Assembly (NCBI GenBank): GCA_026874595.1
Contig: CM049316.1
Location: 74,491,176-74,555,175 of the forward strand
DNA from: Sipunculus nudus
Taxonomy: Eukaryota; Annelida; Sipuncula; Golfingiida; Sipunculidae
DNA: 64,000 nt
Reading direction: 5' to 3'
Notes under the pieces: model-generated
The model's database searches: none
Told to the model about the DNA's origin: nothing
The model's input: only the letters and a program-made list of their open reading frames with translations
Program-made: the position numbers and the translations under genes
In this document: piece after piece, positions 24,648 to 34,030 of the stretch
Position numbering within the stretch: the first letter of the stretch is position 1
Layout: every line of letters begins with the position of its first letter

Positions 24648-27600
24648 GAGGGGAGAATGTGCTTGAAATTAAGATGTCATTGGGAACAATAGGCAAACTA
24701 GAAAATGGATGCACAGATGCCTGACCAATATTGAATTGAGAAACAACAATGTATTGAAATTTAAATCTCTCTGGCCACATATTTCCCAAATGAATGCTTT
24801 ATTTACCTCCATTTGAAGCGATTCAGCCAGTCCTCTGAGGGCAAACTTGGATCCAGCGTATGCTGAGTACCCAAAGACACCTAGCTGACCGGCCACTGAG
24901 GAGACGAAGACGATTCGACCGTGATGTCTCTCCTTCATCCGTTTGATCACGGCTTTTGTTGCATACACAGATCCCATGTAGTTGATTTCAAGTAAGGTCT
25001 GAGAATTAAGAGAGATACAGAGGTTTATCAATGATGTTACGATCCTGACACAGCAGCTACATGCTGCAGTCACTCCTCATCTCCTTTGCTATAACTGCTG
25101 CTTTGAAGAGCAAGTTTTTCAGGGTTCCACCACCAGGGCTGGCACAGGGCCAAGAATTGTAATCAGACTGATAAGAGAATGGTATTGCATTTTGCAGCAA
25201 TGAAACTTGGAGTTGGATGCACAATGCGATATAATGCTGTTTCACTGGTTTGGTTGCAATTCTTTGGCCTGTAACAGCCCTGGTGGGAAACCCAAAGAAA
25301 CTTGCTATATAAAGCAGCTGTTATGGCAAAGAAGATATAGAACAATTGTGTAAGGGTTGTACGATAATGTTTGTTGCTTAATTATATGCAACTAGAAATA
25401 TGCATTCTGAGGAATGCAGGCCTCAGCCATGTGGGAAGTCCTTAATGTAGAGTACTCCACAATCTGTATTTTCATACACTTATTGGCCCATTCCATCAGT
25501 GATGCCATTCCATCCCCAAACCCTGGCTGGCCCCCTTTGCATTTTAAGTTAAACTATCAGACAAATATCTAGTAATGAAAGCCCCATTAAGACTGCATGG
25601 TATCCCTGGCTGTCATTCAACAAGTGGCCCATGGGCCATGATGCTCAGCTGAATTTGACATACAGGTGATGCATAAATTTATTACTGATGTTACAATATG
25701 GTGAAAATATTGTTAAAGAACCTTGAACAATGGATAGAATAATTTCCAAAGTGATCAAATCATGCTTTTTGTCCAGAGTCTTTAGAAAATAGGTCAGTGA
25801 CATTATTTAGGGTTTCCTAAATAAAGATTTTACAGGGATCTCTCTGGGTTATAATTAAATTAGAAGTTTCTAGGTCCTATTGTAACAAATTGTGCAAATG
25901 TGTCTTATACTATAGGGTGCTCATATCATGTTCTTTCACATAACCTTGCAAAAAATAGGCCACAGTGACCTTATTTCAGATGTCCAAGTGCTTTGTTCTC
26001 TTCTTAACAATGGAGCACTGAGCACAATGTAGCTATCAGTAAAATGATAAAGAAACTATTTTCTGACCTTGAAATCACTGACTGGGATATCTTCAAACCT
26101 TCCACTGGTGGACCAACCAGCTGAGTTTATCAGGATATCTACAGGTCCAAGGATATCCTCAGCCTGCAAGAAAAATACACATGGTGATAAGGTAACTAGG
26201 TAGTAATGAAACGGCTGGCTATATATAAATAAAGTGCACATCAAGGATCGGCAATTGCAACTTGCATGTCAACTACCATACAACCTTGTTATTTTGACCT
26301 CCCTACACTCGGTCAAATGCCTCTTCAAGTCAAAATCTTAAAGGTCTGATATATTTATTATTACTATAAACTTTTATTTAATTTACATATTACATGAATT
26401 GGTTATAATAACTACCTCTGGGCACTGTCAAAGGTACACATGATTGAAGTCTGGTAGTCTCTATAGGTAGAGGAAACCACACAATAAGGAGGAAACCACA
26501 TTGTTTGGGTTAATACAACCCATCTCATTGCCGTGCCAGGAATTAAACCTGGGTCATCAGGGAAGAAAGCCATGCCTGTTAACACTCAACTGCCAGGTCC
26601 CTAATTTATTATTACCAAAGTAAAACCACGTGCCTCTAATGACACATTAGTTAATTATTTTGCTGATTCCTTTGTCTTTAGTAAATGAGATAATACTGTA
26701 TATAGTGTTAAAAGCATCAAAATCAGTTGATACAAACCTGTAGGTAAAATATCTGTTTTTTATGTATAACACTTGATTAGCAAGTTACAATAATATGGTC
26801 TGACAAACACAGTCTTACCTGACGGACTGATTTTTCTACAGCTGAGCCATCTTTGCCGATATCGACAGAAATGCATATCACCCTCTGAAACAAGTGTGCA
26901 CAATAAACTCTAATAGTTATATTAAAAAAATAAGGGGTTTCAGAAAGGGATTTATGTATATATATGAACAAAGGATTTTTCTACAAAAGATTAGCACGGC
27001 CTCTGATTTCACTAACAAGAAAATTGATAAGTAGTAAATGTTCACATTTCTTTCAATCCTGTCTTTTATATTGTGGTTGACGTTAAGTTGGCAAGAGTAT
27101 TCACGAATAGACTTGATTATCACAAAAATTGAAACCTCTAAGACATTCCTACTACCTGTTACACAGATAAAGAGTCATTAACACTGTTGCATCAATTTAA
27201 TGGTATATAATCATATAGTTATATGTTTTTGTAGCCTCAAAGCAAAAAAAGATCAATTTAAGAATTATAACAGAACTTTTATCTTACTCATTTATTAAAT
27301 TGGGTAGTTCCTGGTCAAATAGTGAACATTTTGTGGTATATGTATTATGTTTTTATACTTTGTTGATTAATGTCTGTCCTTGATGGAGACCTTTCAAATG
27401 AAATGTGCACTATCTGCAACAAATACAGACATTTCATGTCTACCAATGTTCAAAGAAATGTTCTTACTTGTTTGTCCTTATATTTCAAGTGTTTTTCAGT
27501 CTCCTGTTTTGCAGCTGACAACCGTGACTGTAAAAACAATTTAACATGACTGATATTATACAGTTATCATCATTTTCTTCAGAAGTTTCAGGTGTTACTG

Positions 27601-29204
27601 TGATGATGATAATGCATTATGTTTTATAACCTATGAAAAACAGACCTCAGGAAGTCAATATGAAGAGGTTGTAACCCTTTCCTCTTTATATTATTTATGT
27701 TAGATTTTGGACACATGATTTTTACACCTTTTCCATTTACATCAAGGCAATATCTTGCTTAAAGCTTAATTTTGCTTATTATCACCAAATATTCAGATGT
27801 TCCTACAGAGAGGTACAGAAGCAGATCCAGAGGGGGTGGAGGGTAGACTTCCCCTTTCTATATATATAATTAGCAGCTGCAACCTTTTTAAAGGTTTCAG
27901 ACCAAATTTGTTTTTGGTTTTGTCATAAGTCCTGATGGGTAATAATTGACTACTCCTTTTTCTTAATCCTGGATCCGCCCCATTGTCGTAATGTGACAGT
28001 TAAACATGTCTTAAAAAAATTAAGCTCTGATACAAGGAATGAAATATCCAGCCAAATGCACAGAAACATATTATAACATACAAACATATATGAACATATT
28101 TATAAAAAAAAGTTCAGCCTTTGTTATGACATATTAATAAAATCCAAAGCAATGGTCTGACTTTATTCAATTTAATTAGACAGTCTAGAAATAAACCTGT
28201 TTGTTTTTAAAATTTTAATTACAGTCATGAAACCCATACCTGATTTCTGGCCAGTAGAGTTACAGATGCCCCTCTCTTGGCAAGTTCTACTGCCATGGCT
28301 TTACCGATTCCACTGGACCCTCCAGTCACCTGGTGAATGAAGTTAAATGTATAAACTTAATGTTTAACAGTTGAAGTTTTAGCTACCGGCAAAATAATCA
28401 AGTAGGTTAATTTGAAAAGTCATCATATCACCAATCTGAATTTAATTTTTATGAATTTTTATAACATTTTACAAGTTTTCAAAGACATGGATATTTTCTA
28501 AAATAAATAATTTTTTAAACGTTTAAAGCAATTCAGTTATTAATTATTTAGAATCCTTGGGCATCTCAGTGAATGGTGGGATCCGGGTAGACATATTCAT
28601 ATACAGAATGCCACTTCACAAACTCAGTCTAGAGCTATTACATTTATTATGTGATGTCATAATGCATGTTCACTTGTGTTTTATTATATAGTGAATGATG
28701 TATTTTTGGATTGATGAAAAAAATTCAAGTAATACAAACTCAGTTAAATAATTTAATCTAAATTTATTCTATCTAAAAATCAGATACTTACAAGTCATAT
28801 TGACTTTTTCGTATTTTAGGCATATATTGGCAAAATAAAGGCCATGACACGCTTGAACAGTCTTTATATCAAATGTAGGCCTATGACTTATGAAGTGGCT
28901 GATCCGGCTTACATGTGAGCCCAGCCCATCCTAGTCCATCTCTGGACCCTTGTGTCCTATGTTAGACCTGATGGACGGACACGTACGTGTCCGTCCATCA
29001 GGTCTAACATAGGACACAAGGGTCCAGAGATGGACTAAGCCCATCCCACTTGCATCTCAGTCACTGAACAGTTCAAATCCTACTTACCAAGGCATGTTTG
29101 CCGTTCACGTCATACGGTTTTGGGGAAATGATGGGAGACACAAAGTAGATCACAGACAAGAAAAGAACTAAAACGACGAAAATGATCAGGAGAACTGTAG
29201 ACAT
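11936..29204 (-). CDS. KDSR: 3-ketodihydrosphingosine reductase, 10 exons, complete
   Basis: Complete spliced gene: join of 29204-29088, 28329-28240, 27527-27468, 26884-26819, 26163-26068, 24998-24807, 14530-14447, 13844-13761, 12985-12884, 12067-11936 (stop TGA at 11936-11938). The product is 340 aa, close to the 332 aa of human KDSR. The family reduces 3-ketodihydrosphingosine to dihydrosphingosine with NADPH, the second step of de novo sphingolipid synthesis, on the cytosolic face of the ER. Seen here: an N-terminal hydrophobic segment (about residues 3-23), the Rossmann nucleotide motif TGGSSGIG (41-48), NSAG (124-127), VSS (175-177), the catalytic YAGSK box with Tyr190 and Lys194, the conserved [13 protein letters not shown] stretch in exon 7, and hydrophobic C-terminal segments. 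Exon boundaries are GT-AG throughout, and exon order and content match the vertebrate protein end to end. All nine introns are phase 0. The largest intron (24806-14531) holds the Helitron and several repeats. Identification is near certain; transcript ends are not determined. Confidence 0.96.
12884..12985 (-). CDS. KDSR: KDSR exon 9
   Basis: Codes 34 residues with [14 protein letters not shown] and [12 protein letters not shown], the C-terminal amphipathic or membrane-associated stretch of KDSR. Acceptor TTTTAG, donor GTAAATTC. Confidence 0.92.
13761..13844 (-). CDS. KDSR: KDSR exon 8
   Basis: Codes 28 residues, [12 protein letters not shown] followed by [15 protein letters not shown], matching the lid and following helix of the family. 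Acceptor CTGCAG, donor GTGAGTATG; phase 0. Confidence 0.93.
14197..14461 (-). repeat. 28-bp minisatellite duplicating the KDSR exon 7 splice donor
   Basis: Nine GTAAGT hexamers on the minus strand at 14441, 14413, 14385, 14357, 14329, 14301, 14273, 14245 and 14217 (left coordinate of each), exactly 28 bp apart. Each is preceded by a copy of the exon end (ATTATAAAG or a close variant). The spacer bases vary between units but the hexamer is identical in all nine. Confidence 0.95.
14447..14530 (-). CDS. KDSR: KDSR exon 7 (PPDTDTPG), donor in a minisatellite
   Basis: Codes residues 208-235: [21 protein letters not shown] and on to AEENIIK, the substrate-lid entry segment. Acceptor TTTTAG. The donor GTAAGT (14446-14441) is the first of nine identical GTAAGT hexamers spaced exactly 28 bp apart, because the last bases of the exon plus the first bases of the intron have been tandemly amplified. 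Confidence 0.94.
14865..15000 (+). repeat. Short GGCGG...GATTT repeat with poly-G
   Basis: Resembles the GGATCC-ended repeats at 27820-27980 and 37210-37430: purine-rich AGGATTTAGG start, an A-then-G run and a degenerate end. Low confidence on boundaries. Confidence 0.35.
15018..15725 (+). repeat. Repeat-family 5' end with ~171-bp tandem core (copy I)
   Basis: Starts ACAAGTGACCCATGAGTCAT like the 2.6 kb family. The body is instead about three tandem monomers of ~171 bp, each with CCCTGCTTTGGTATCAAATT and GAATATGGGTAACAG. The same core follows the family 5' end at 25620. Confidence 0.7.
15731..17115 (+). repeat. 2.6 kb family, copy B (3' truncated)
   Basis: Begins ACAAGGGACCCATGGGTCAC and carries the internal module seen at 6600-7000 of copy A, then stops abruptly near 17115 before the 3' hairpin. 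Confidence 0.75.
17290..17520 (+). repeat. Degenerate GGTGGC-type monomers
   Basis: Two partial monomers related to the array at 43455-44060 (GTAGCTGGCACCAC and GTAGGTGGCGACACC followed by CAGGCTGATATATC-like sequence). Confidence 0.6.
17560..18120 (+). repeat. Local tandem repeats in KDSR intron 6
   Basis: Several copies of a phrase like CTGCACTGAGTGAACTCTTGA with GGCAGTCTGCCAA, and inside it a shorter array (17915-18015) of about five GAGGTGATCACATG units. It is non-coding. Confidence 0.7.
18301..18900 (+). repeat. 2.6 kb family, copy C (5' part only)
   Basis: Begins ACAAGGGACCCATGGGTCAC and matches 4610-5225 of copy A, then is cut off exactly where copy D begins. Confidence 0.8.
18901..20792 (+). 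repeat. 2.6 kb family, copy D
   Basis: Starts ACAAAGGACCCTTGGGTCAT and ends with the 3' hairpin and CTAA at 20792. Contains a poly-G run (19919-19933) and flanks that are shared, inverted, with the copy at 60020-62997, so D and G form a subfamily separate from A and F. Confidence 0.82.
20960..21454 (+). repeat. Degenerate tandem repeat and GGTGGCGCCACC monomer
   Basis: Two copies of a unit with AACTCRGCCAAAARTCACTGAAC. The GCAGGTGGCGCCACC monomer is at 21241-21255. The repeat unit resumes at 23608 after the Helitron, and a further copy near 23790-23870 provides an unoccupied site. Confidence 0.65.
21455..23607 (+). mobile_element. Helitron (rolling-circle element), non-autonomous, with a second internal 5' end
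   Basis: Begins TCTATATATTAATAGCG at 21455 and ends CTAG at 23604-23607, inserted between A and T as Helitrons do. A short hairpin (ACCGTGC-GTA-GCATGGG) precedes the CTAG by several bases. The insertion is supported by a related empty site: flanks CCAGAAATCA and TATTTGTGAAATATTGG are contiguous, with small changes, at about 23845. A second copy of the 5' terminus (about 100 bp alike) lies at 23297, only 311 bp from the shared 3' end. No Rep/helicase ORF. The interior (21560-23290) is GC-richer in places and may be captured host sequence. Confidence 0.82.
23297..23607 (+). mobile_element. Internal 311-bp Helitron unit sharing the 3' end
   Basis: TCTATATATTAATAGCG to CTAG, itself preceded by A and followed by T. 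A 98-codon ORF (23393-23689) overlaps it and runs into flanking repeat; it looks fortuitous or captured rather than a gene. Confidence 0.75.
23608..24060 (+). repeat. Tandem duplicated unit interrupted by the Helitron
   Basis: Two copies of a sequence with TGAACAGTTTTGGAGAAGAA and CCTATAAAATCTAAGAAAATGCA (from 23635 and from 23880), about 245 bp apart. Confidence 0.75.
24110..24324 (+). repeat. 2.6 kb family, copy E (3' end only)
   Basis: Matches the last ~215 bp of copy A, including the GGAC units, the 3' hairpin and terminal CTAA. Confidence 0.82.
24611..24650 (+). repeat. (GA)n microsatellite
   Basis: Nearly perfect GA dinucleotide run about 160 bp on the intron side of the KDSR exon 6 donor. 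Confidence 0.95.
24807..24998 (-). CDS. KDSR: KDSR exon 6 (catalytic Ser-Tyr-Lys)
   Basis: Largest internal exon, residues 144-207. It holds [26 protein letters not shown] (catalytic Ser at 176 or 177) and [21 protein letters not shown] with Tyr190 and Lys194. Acceptor TCTCAG, donor GTAAATA. Confidence 0.96.
25090..25335. mobile_element. Foldback MITE, copy 1
   Basis: The two halves are inverted relative to each other: AAGCAGCTG/AGCAAGTTTCT...CACCAGGG...GTGCATCCAACTCCAAG on one strand and the mirror on the other. The family recurs at about 39640-39860 and 42335-42625. Non-coding; the HPAPSF-like peptide seen in all three is repeat-derived. Confidence 0.65.
25620..26010 (+). repeat. Repeat-family 5' end with ~171-bp core (copy J)
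   Basis: Starts ACAAGTGGCCCATGGGCCAT then degenerate monomers like those at 15300-15670 (TTAGAAGTTTCTAGGTCC, AGGCCACAGTGACC). Ends shortly before KDSR exon 5. Confidence 0.6.
26068..26163 (-). CDS. KDSR: KDSR exon 5 (NSAG motif)
   Basis: Codes residues 112-143: a helix, then [14 protein letters not shown], where NSAG corresponds to the NNAG motif of classical SDRs that holds the central sheet and the catalytic Asn. Acceptor CTTGCAG, donor GTCAGAA. Confidence 0.94.
26420..26602 (-). mobile_element. tRNA-derived SINE
   Basis: On the minus strand a pol III A-box-like CTGGCAGTTGAGTG and a B box GGTTTAATTCC (26549-26539) are followed by a GGTTTCCTCC-type body. Same family as the plus-strand copy at 53771. 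Not a functional tRNA: no cloverleaf closes. Confidence 0.65.
26819..26884 (-). CDS. KDSR: KDSR exon 4
   Basis: Codes 22 residues including [11 protein letters not shown], the strand carrying the conserved Asp that contacts the adenine in SDR enzymes. Acceptor TTTCAG, donor GTAAGAC. Confidence 0.92.
27468..27527 (-). CDS. KDSR: KDSR exon 3
   Basis: Codes 20 residues, [20 protein letters not shown], a charged helix after the coenzyme-binding strand. Acceptor TTTACAG, donor GTAAGAA. It is too short to stand out as an ORF but fits in length, phase and position. Confidence 0.9.
27820..27980 (+). repeat. Short MITE-like repeat with GGATCC ends
   Basis: GCAGATCCAGAGGGGGTGGAGG at the left and CCTGGATCCGCCCC at the right form imperfect inverted ends of the type also seen at 37214-37427. 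Confidence 0.45.
28240..28329 (-). CDS. KDSR: KDSR exon 2 (NADPH-binding glycine motif)
   Basis: Codes residues 40-69, starting VTGGSSGIG, the classic SDR glycine-rich turn, followed by helix [12 protein letters not shown] and strand SVTLLARN. Acceptor CACCAG and donor GTATGG; phase 0 on both sides. Confidence 0.95.
28932..29037. mobile_element. Perfect 106-bp palindrome with 9-bp target-site duplication
   Basis: Arms 28932-28984 and 28985-29037 are exact reverse complements with no spacer (centre GGACACGTACGTGTCC). Immediate flanks are a 9-bp direct repeat, AGCCCATCC, at 28923-28931 and 29038-29046. Structure is that of a foldback MITE; 9-bp duplications occur in Mutator-like and Merlin elements (established), so the superfamily is a guess. 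Confidence 0.9.
29088..29204 (-). CDS. KDSR: KDSR exon 1 (start codon, signal-anchor)
   Basis: Codes residues 1-39: ATG at 29204-29202, a run of aliphatic and aromatic residues (membrane anchor), then YDVNGKHAL, the first beta strand leading into the dinucleotide-binding fold. Donor is GTAAGTA. A perfect 106-bp palindrome lies about 50 bp into the intron. Confidence 0.93.
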
Positions 29205-30805
29205 TTTCTAGGTCCCTGGAAACAACCCGAGACAGGACTACCTCATGAGGCCAAAATGTCACACTATTTTATGTGGAACAGCCCTCTCATGGGCCGCTTA
29301 CAGTCATACATGATAAGAACAGAGTCACTTAAATCGGTGATTTAAAGAAATATAATAAAACAGATAGTAAATGTTTATTTAACATCTACTGTTAATAAGC
29401 AGTTTAAACATCTTTTATAAACTATGGCCCGAAACGATTTTTTTCCTTTTTTTTACATAATTTGTGAATTACTTAAGCGGCCCTTTATAGCCATTCTGAA
29501 CAGTGAGATTCATCCCAGAGCAAGGTGCAAAGAGTCAGGAGCAGTTTTGGTAAGAAACACGTATATCTGTGCATAAGAAGCATGGTTTATATTATAAGAC
29601 ATGTCTCTAATGAATGTTTATGGTACTGAAATGACGGAAAGTGACATGAATTCACCTGTGACTAGCTTTGTCAGTTTCATTTTAGGGGATCTCAAAGAAT
29701 TGTAAATGTGGGTGTGACAGTGTCAGTGACACCCTGGACTTCATGAGATCTGCCGTTATTAGTACACCAAATAATATTACACTTACAAACAAATATTTGG
29801 TAATAGTATAAATTAGTTTAGCATTGTATGCTTTCACCCTGTGGAGCGAGTTCGGAATTCTGTCTATTGGTTTGGTAAGCTCAACAATTCAGTAAGGTAA
29901 CAGGGCAATATACTTTATGGGGTATGAGAAAAATAATGTCTCTGATAGAAATAACATGTGAATACTAAATTTCCAGTATCATATTTTGACCTCATTTTAA
30001 TAACATCCACCAGCTGCATGTTCATGAGAGGAGGTGTAGACAGAATTCCTACTTGCGCACACCCTTTAATCCTGAAAAGGAAATGACAAACTGTATTGAC
30101 AATAAGCTATAATGTAGGTAAATACCCATTAAATGTTTATAGTTGGTGTGGAAACCACAGCCAGCTGTGGTACACGCTGTCCACTTTGAGTTTTGGTCCC
30201 TACATGTCCTAGTTGGACTCTACTAATTGAAAGCCAACTTTTACATGACACACAGGAAAGGACTCGTTACCATAGAGACAGATTTTCTATTTGGTTTGTG
30301 AGTTTATATGTATTGTTTTGTGATTAATTATGTCCTTTAGCCTAATGATTAGGTAATAATGAGGCAATTGGTTGTTTACTACAAAATCAATGCAACAGGA
30401 CTTACAAGTCCAGTATAAAGTCTGCATACTGAATCATGTATTCACGGCTAGGTCCACCCTGGACACACCTTTGCTGCCATTGTCACCTTGGCTGAGGGCT
30501 CTTGATCTACTGTCACAAATATATTGAGATAAATTCTACAGAGAATATACATGTTCTCACAATCTGTAATATCTGTCAAGCTGAGATACATCATTTGACA
30601 TGAAATCTGTGTATGGACTGAATACAGTTGTCTGACAGACTTGAACTTTTGGGTCAATGTAATGAAGAAAAGTATTTTTTTGTGAAATGTACACAGGGTT
30701 AAATCTAAGATTTCTTAAAGAATATAGGAGGGGGTGGGGAGGGGGGTTGCCAGGGCCGTAGCCAGGCTTATACTGCCATCTTTCAAAATATTATGTGATA
30801 TGTGA
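29205..30805. promoter_or_regulatory. Upstream region of KDSR, no motifs identified
   Basis: Must contain the KDSR 5' UTR and promoter and possibly a non-coding first exon of the SIKE-like gene on the other strand. I see no convincing TATA box or CpG-rich block. A G-rich run sits at 30726-30747. Confidence 0.35.
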
Positions 30806-33454
30806 TTAGCTCAGCTGACTATAAGTCATCTGGGCTATAGTCATGGTCCATTGTCCGTCGTCCGTCCGTCTGTCCGTCCGGATGTCTGTTCGTAAGACTG
30901 GCACGTTTTGACACCATTGGACCTACGAATCTGAAATTCAGCATACAGTTAGATGTCCCCAAAATCTCCTACCATGCCGAAAATTGGGTCAATAGGACTT
31001 CATTCCTTCGAGATATTAAGGAAAAACCCCAATTTTTTATAAGAAATCTATTTTCACACTTCAGGACTGACTAATATCAAAACCACTCATCTGGTTTTCT
31101 TCATATTTACCATAAATATTCCTCTATATAGTTCCTATGTACATGCCAGAAATTGAGTCAGTATTATTTAATTTAAAAAAGTTATGGGCCCAAACATAAT
31201 GGACTTTGTAAAAAAAATCAGGAAAGATATTTGGTCACTTTAGACCAAAAGTGTTAAAGGTAGGGACTTTTTTTCAGTAATACAACTTTAATTAATCAAA
31301 ATTTAATTGTATACCAAAAATTAGATCAAAATCTGATAAATTTTTTTAAATATTGGCAAAAATACAAAATTGGTACCTTAAATTTTGCCCAAGTTTGACC
31401 ATGGCACGTTTTTTCCCTGTAACTGCTGAGGAATTAATTGTGAAAGCATGTTTTTGTTACCATTTCAACTGTTAACACCAAATATTTGAAACCATTTGAT
31501 CAAAAACTGTAGATTTTATTCAAGTTTTTAAGCACCATGTCACATATTGTTTACATCAAGCTAGTGTTATGCAGTTTGCTAGAGCTCAGCTCCCCAGCTT
31601 CAGCTCTCAGTTTCGTAAATTTGGCATACAGTTAGATGTCTCCAAAATCCCCTACCATGCCAAGAATTTGATCACTAGGACTTATTTCCTTCGAGATATT
31701 AATGAAAAACTTCATTTTTCCATTAAAAACCCATTGTTACACTGTAAGATTGCCTAATATCAAAACCACTGATCTGACTTTAATCATATATAATATACAT
31801 ATTTTTCTATACATTCGCTATGCACATACCAGAAATAATGTCAGTATTGTGTGATTGTTTTAATTTATGGGCCCAAACATAATGCACTTTTTAAAAAATC
31901 AAGAAATATATTTACTCCCTTAACAAGAGGGTTGCTGAAGCTAGAGATTTTTTGTCAGGGATGTAACATTATTTAATCAAGATTCAATTGAATAACAAAA
32001 ATTAGTTCTGAATTTTTCAAATTTTATAAGTTATTAGTATAAATATAAAATTAGTACCTTAAATTTTGCCCATCTTTGACCATGACACGTTTGTTTCCTG
32101 AGAGCACTGTTGATATAATTTTCATATCATGCACACATAAGGATTTCATCTTTGTAGTTTAGAAAGCTGAAAGAAATTGGCCAAATATTGTAGCTTTTAT
32201 TAATGTTTTTATGAGACCATGTCAGACCCAGGGTCAATCCAGCCCCTCTTGAGTCACCTGTATGTTGACCTTGTTGACCTTTCATCAGATTATGCACGCT
32301 TGAGGCGAGGCTTACACTGGGGGCAGCCAGGCAGCTAATGCCCAGCCACAGTTGATCCAGGTGTCCAACCCAACTCATCTAGTAGTTGTTTTGATAACAA
32401 CATAACAATAAACAATAAATTAATAATTTTTATTGGTTTTTAATAACAAATTAAAGAAAAAGTAATAGAAAAGGAATTTGTTAGTTGATGAGTAACAGAA
32501 AATTAACTTGCAGTTCCTGATGATGTAAGAATCTTGTATGGATGGATAGAATGTCAGTGTCAATGTTATTCCAAATTACACCATGCAGTCACCTATGGTA
32601 TTTTTCAGTTAAATTTTAATGAAAAAAATATAAATCATATTATTCATTACTAATCATTAGGGATCTTATGAAGGAAATTAATGATAGACAAAGATGCAGT
32701 TGATAATGTTAATCTAGATTCCTACTGTGTCTAGTGTGTAGATTGATGTGAAAGTAGTCCAAAGTGGATATATTACATTTAATTTTTTTAAATATAAATA
32801 AAAGCCATAAAACCAGGTACTTATGATCATTATTTAAATTTGTGAATTTTGTATATTCTGGATTCTCAACATCATTGTTTGGCTAAAACTACTAGACATG
32901 GTGCGAATGCTTTGCAAATGTATTTGAATACGAATATGAATATGTACTGCATTAAAAAATTTTATAGCATAAGAATGGCAATTCAGGTAAAAATGAAAGT
33001 ATTTGAATACCAGTGCAGATACTTTCAAAATGTTTTCATGGGCATTCAAGAATATATTCTATAATATTATTTTAATAATCATTCCAGTTATATTTTATTT
33101 TAAAAAATCATATGATTTTCTTATTATTTTTTTAAAATATAAATTATATTGGCACAATATTTGTTATTAAATTTTAAGAAATTGTTAAACTCTTTTATTA
33201 TATGTGCTGCTTATAAGTTATTTGGCCAAGTCAAAATCTGTGTGACAATAGCACTCCATTTGTTAATAAAATAAATTAAATCAATCCTCTTCCTTGTCTC
33301 CAAAGATACTATCAAAATCATACATAAGCTAAACACCAACATCTCATAATAAAGCTTATATTTATTACCACACAAAACCAGCATGTGCCTCATTCCCAAA
33401 TCATATGTTTTATCATATATAACAGCTGAGCGCCGTGACCCATGGGTCCCTTGT
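30806..33454 (-). repeat. 2.6 kb interspersed repeat family, copy F (full length, inverted)
   Basis: On the minus strand it reads from ACAAGGGACCCATGGGTCAC (33454) to the 3' hairpin and CTAA (30806). It is 2649 bp, colinear with copy A including the segment containing a WVGHLDQLW-like reading frame, which is repeat sequence, not a gene. Confidence 0.88.
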
Positions 33455-33475
33455 TTTACATATGACCATGGAAAA

Positions 33476-33690
33476 TTTCAAAAGAAATTTGGCCTGTACA
33501 TAGCTCTTGGATACCTACATCTTGTACTGAAGACTGGTGGCACCTTCTCCAACCTTTTGTCCATGATGTCCATCAGTGTGTTTGCTTTTGGTGAAAATCA
33601 CTCGTTTCTCAGGAGTGGTTCAATGTATCAGCTGAAATTTGGCATGTCCTTCCATCTTGGATAGCTTTTTTGTCCACATGGCACCACCTA
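33476..33690 (-). repeat. Degenerate GGTGGC-type monomer next to repeat copy F
   Basis: Minus strand reads AAGCTATCCAAGATGGA, AAATTTCAGCTGATAC and GGTGCCACCAGTC, the order found in the monomers at 43455-44060. Confidence 0.6.
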
Positions 33691-33895
33691 TAATGAGTGT
33701 AATCTTATATTAATAGAATACATCCATGCATTTATCTCAGGAGTATTACAGCTTCAACCTGTATTAGTTTTAACAACTTGGTAGTGTATTGAAGTACTCT
33801 CTGTTTGTTTAGACTTGATATCTCATTGATAACAGAAGTAAGCATTCCATTGTTCTTTATTTACTTTTCAGAGGACTGAGCGGTCAATGTTAACT

Positions 33896-34030
33896 ATGGC
33901 TACCAGTATTGAGAAGGTCCTGGCAGATGCCAGGATGTTGGTGACTCGACTCCGTGACCATGACAACACAGCTGATACACTGATATCGCAAACTCAGTGT
34001 CTTAATAAACGGATCAATGCCATGAAACAG
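33896..34030 (+). CDS. SIKE/FGFR1OP2-like exon 1 (coding)
   Basis: 45 codons from ATG to MKQ, then GTAAATACC. Bases 33872-33895 look like the 5' UTR part of this exon after an acceptor (CTTTTCAG at 33864-33871), so a further upstream non-coding exon is likely but was not located. Confidence 0.92.
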
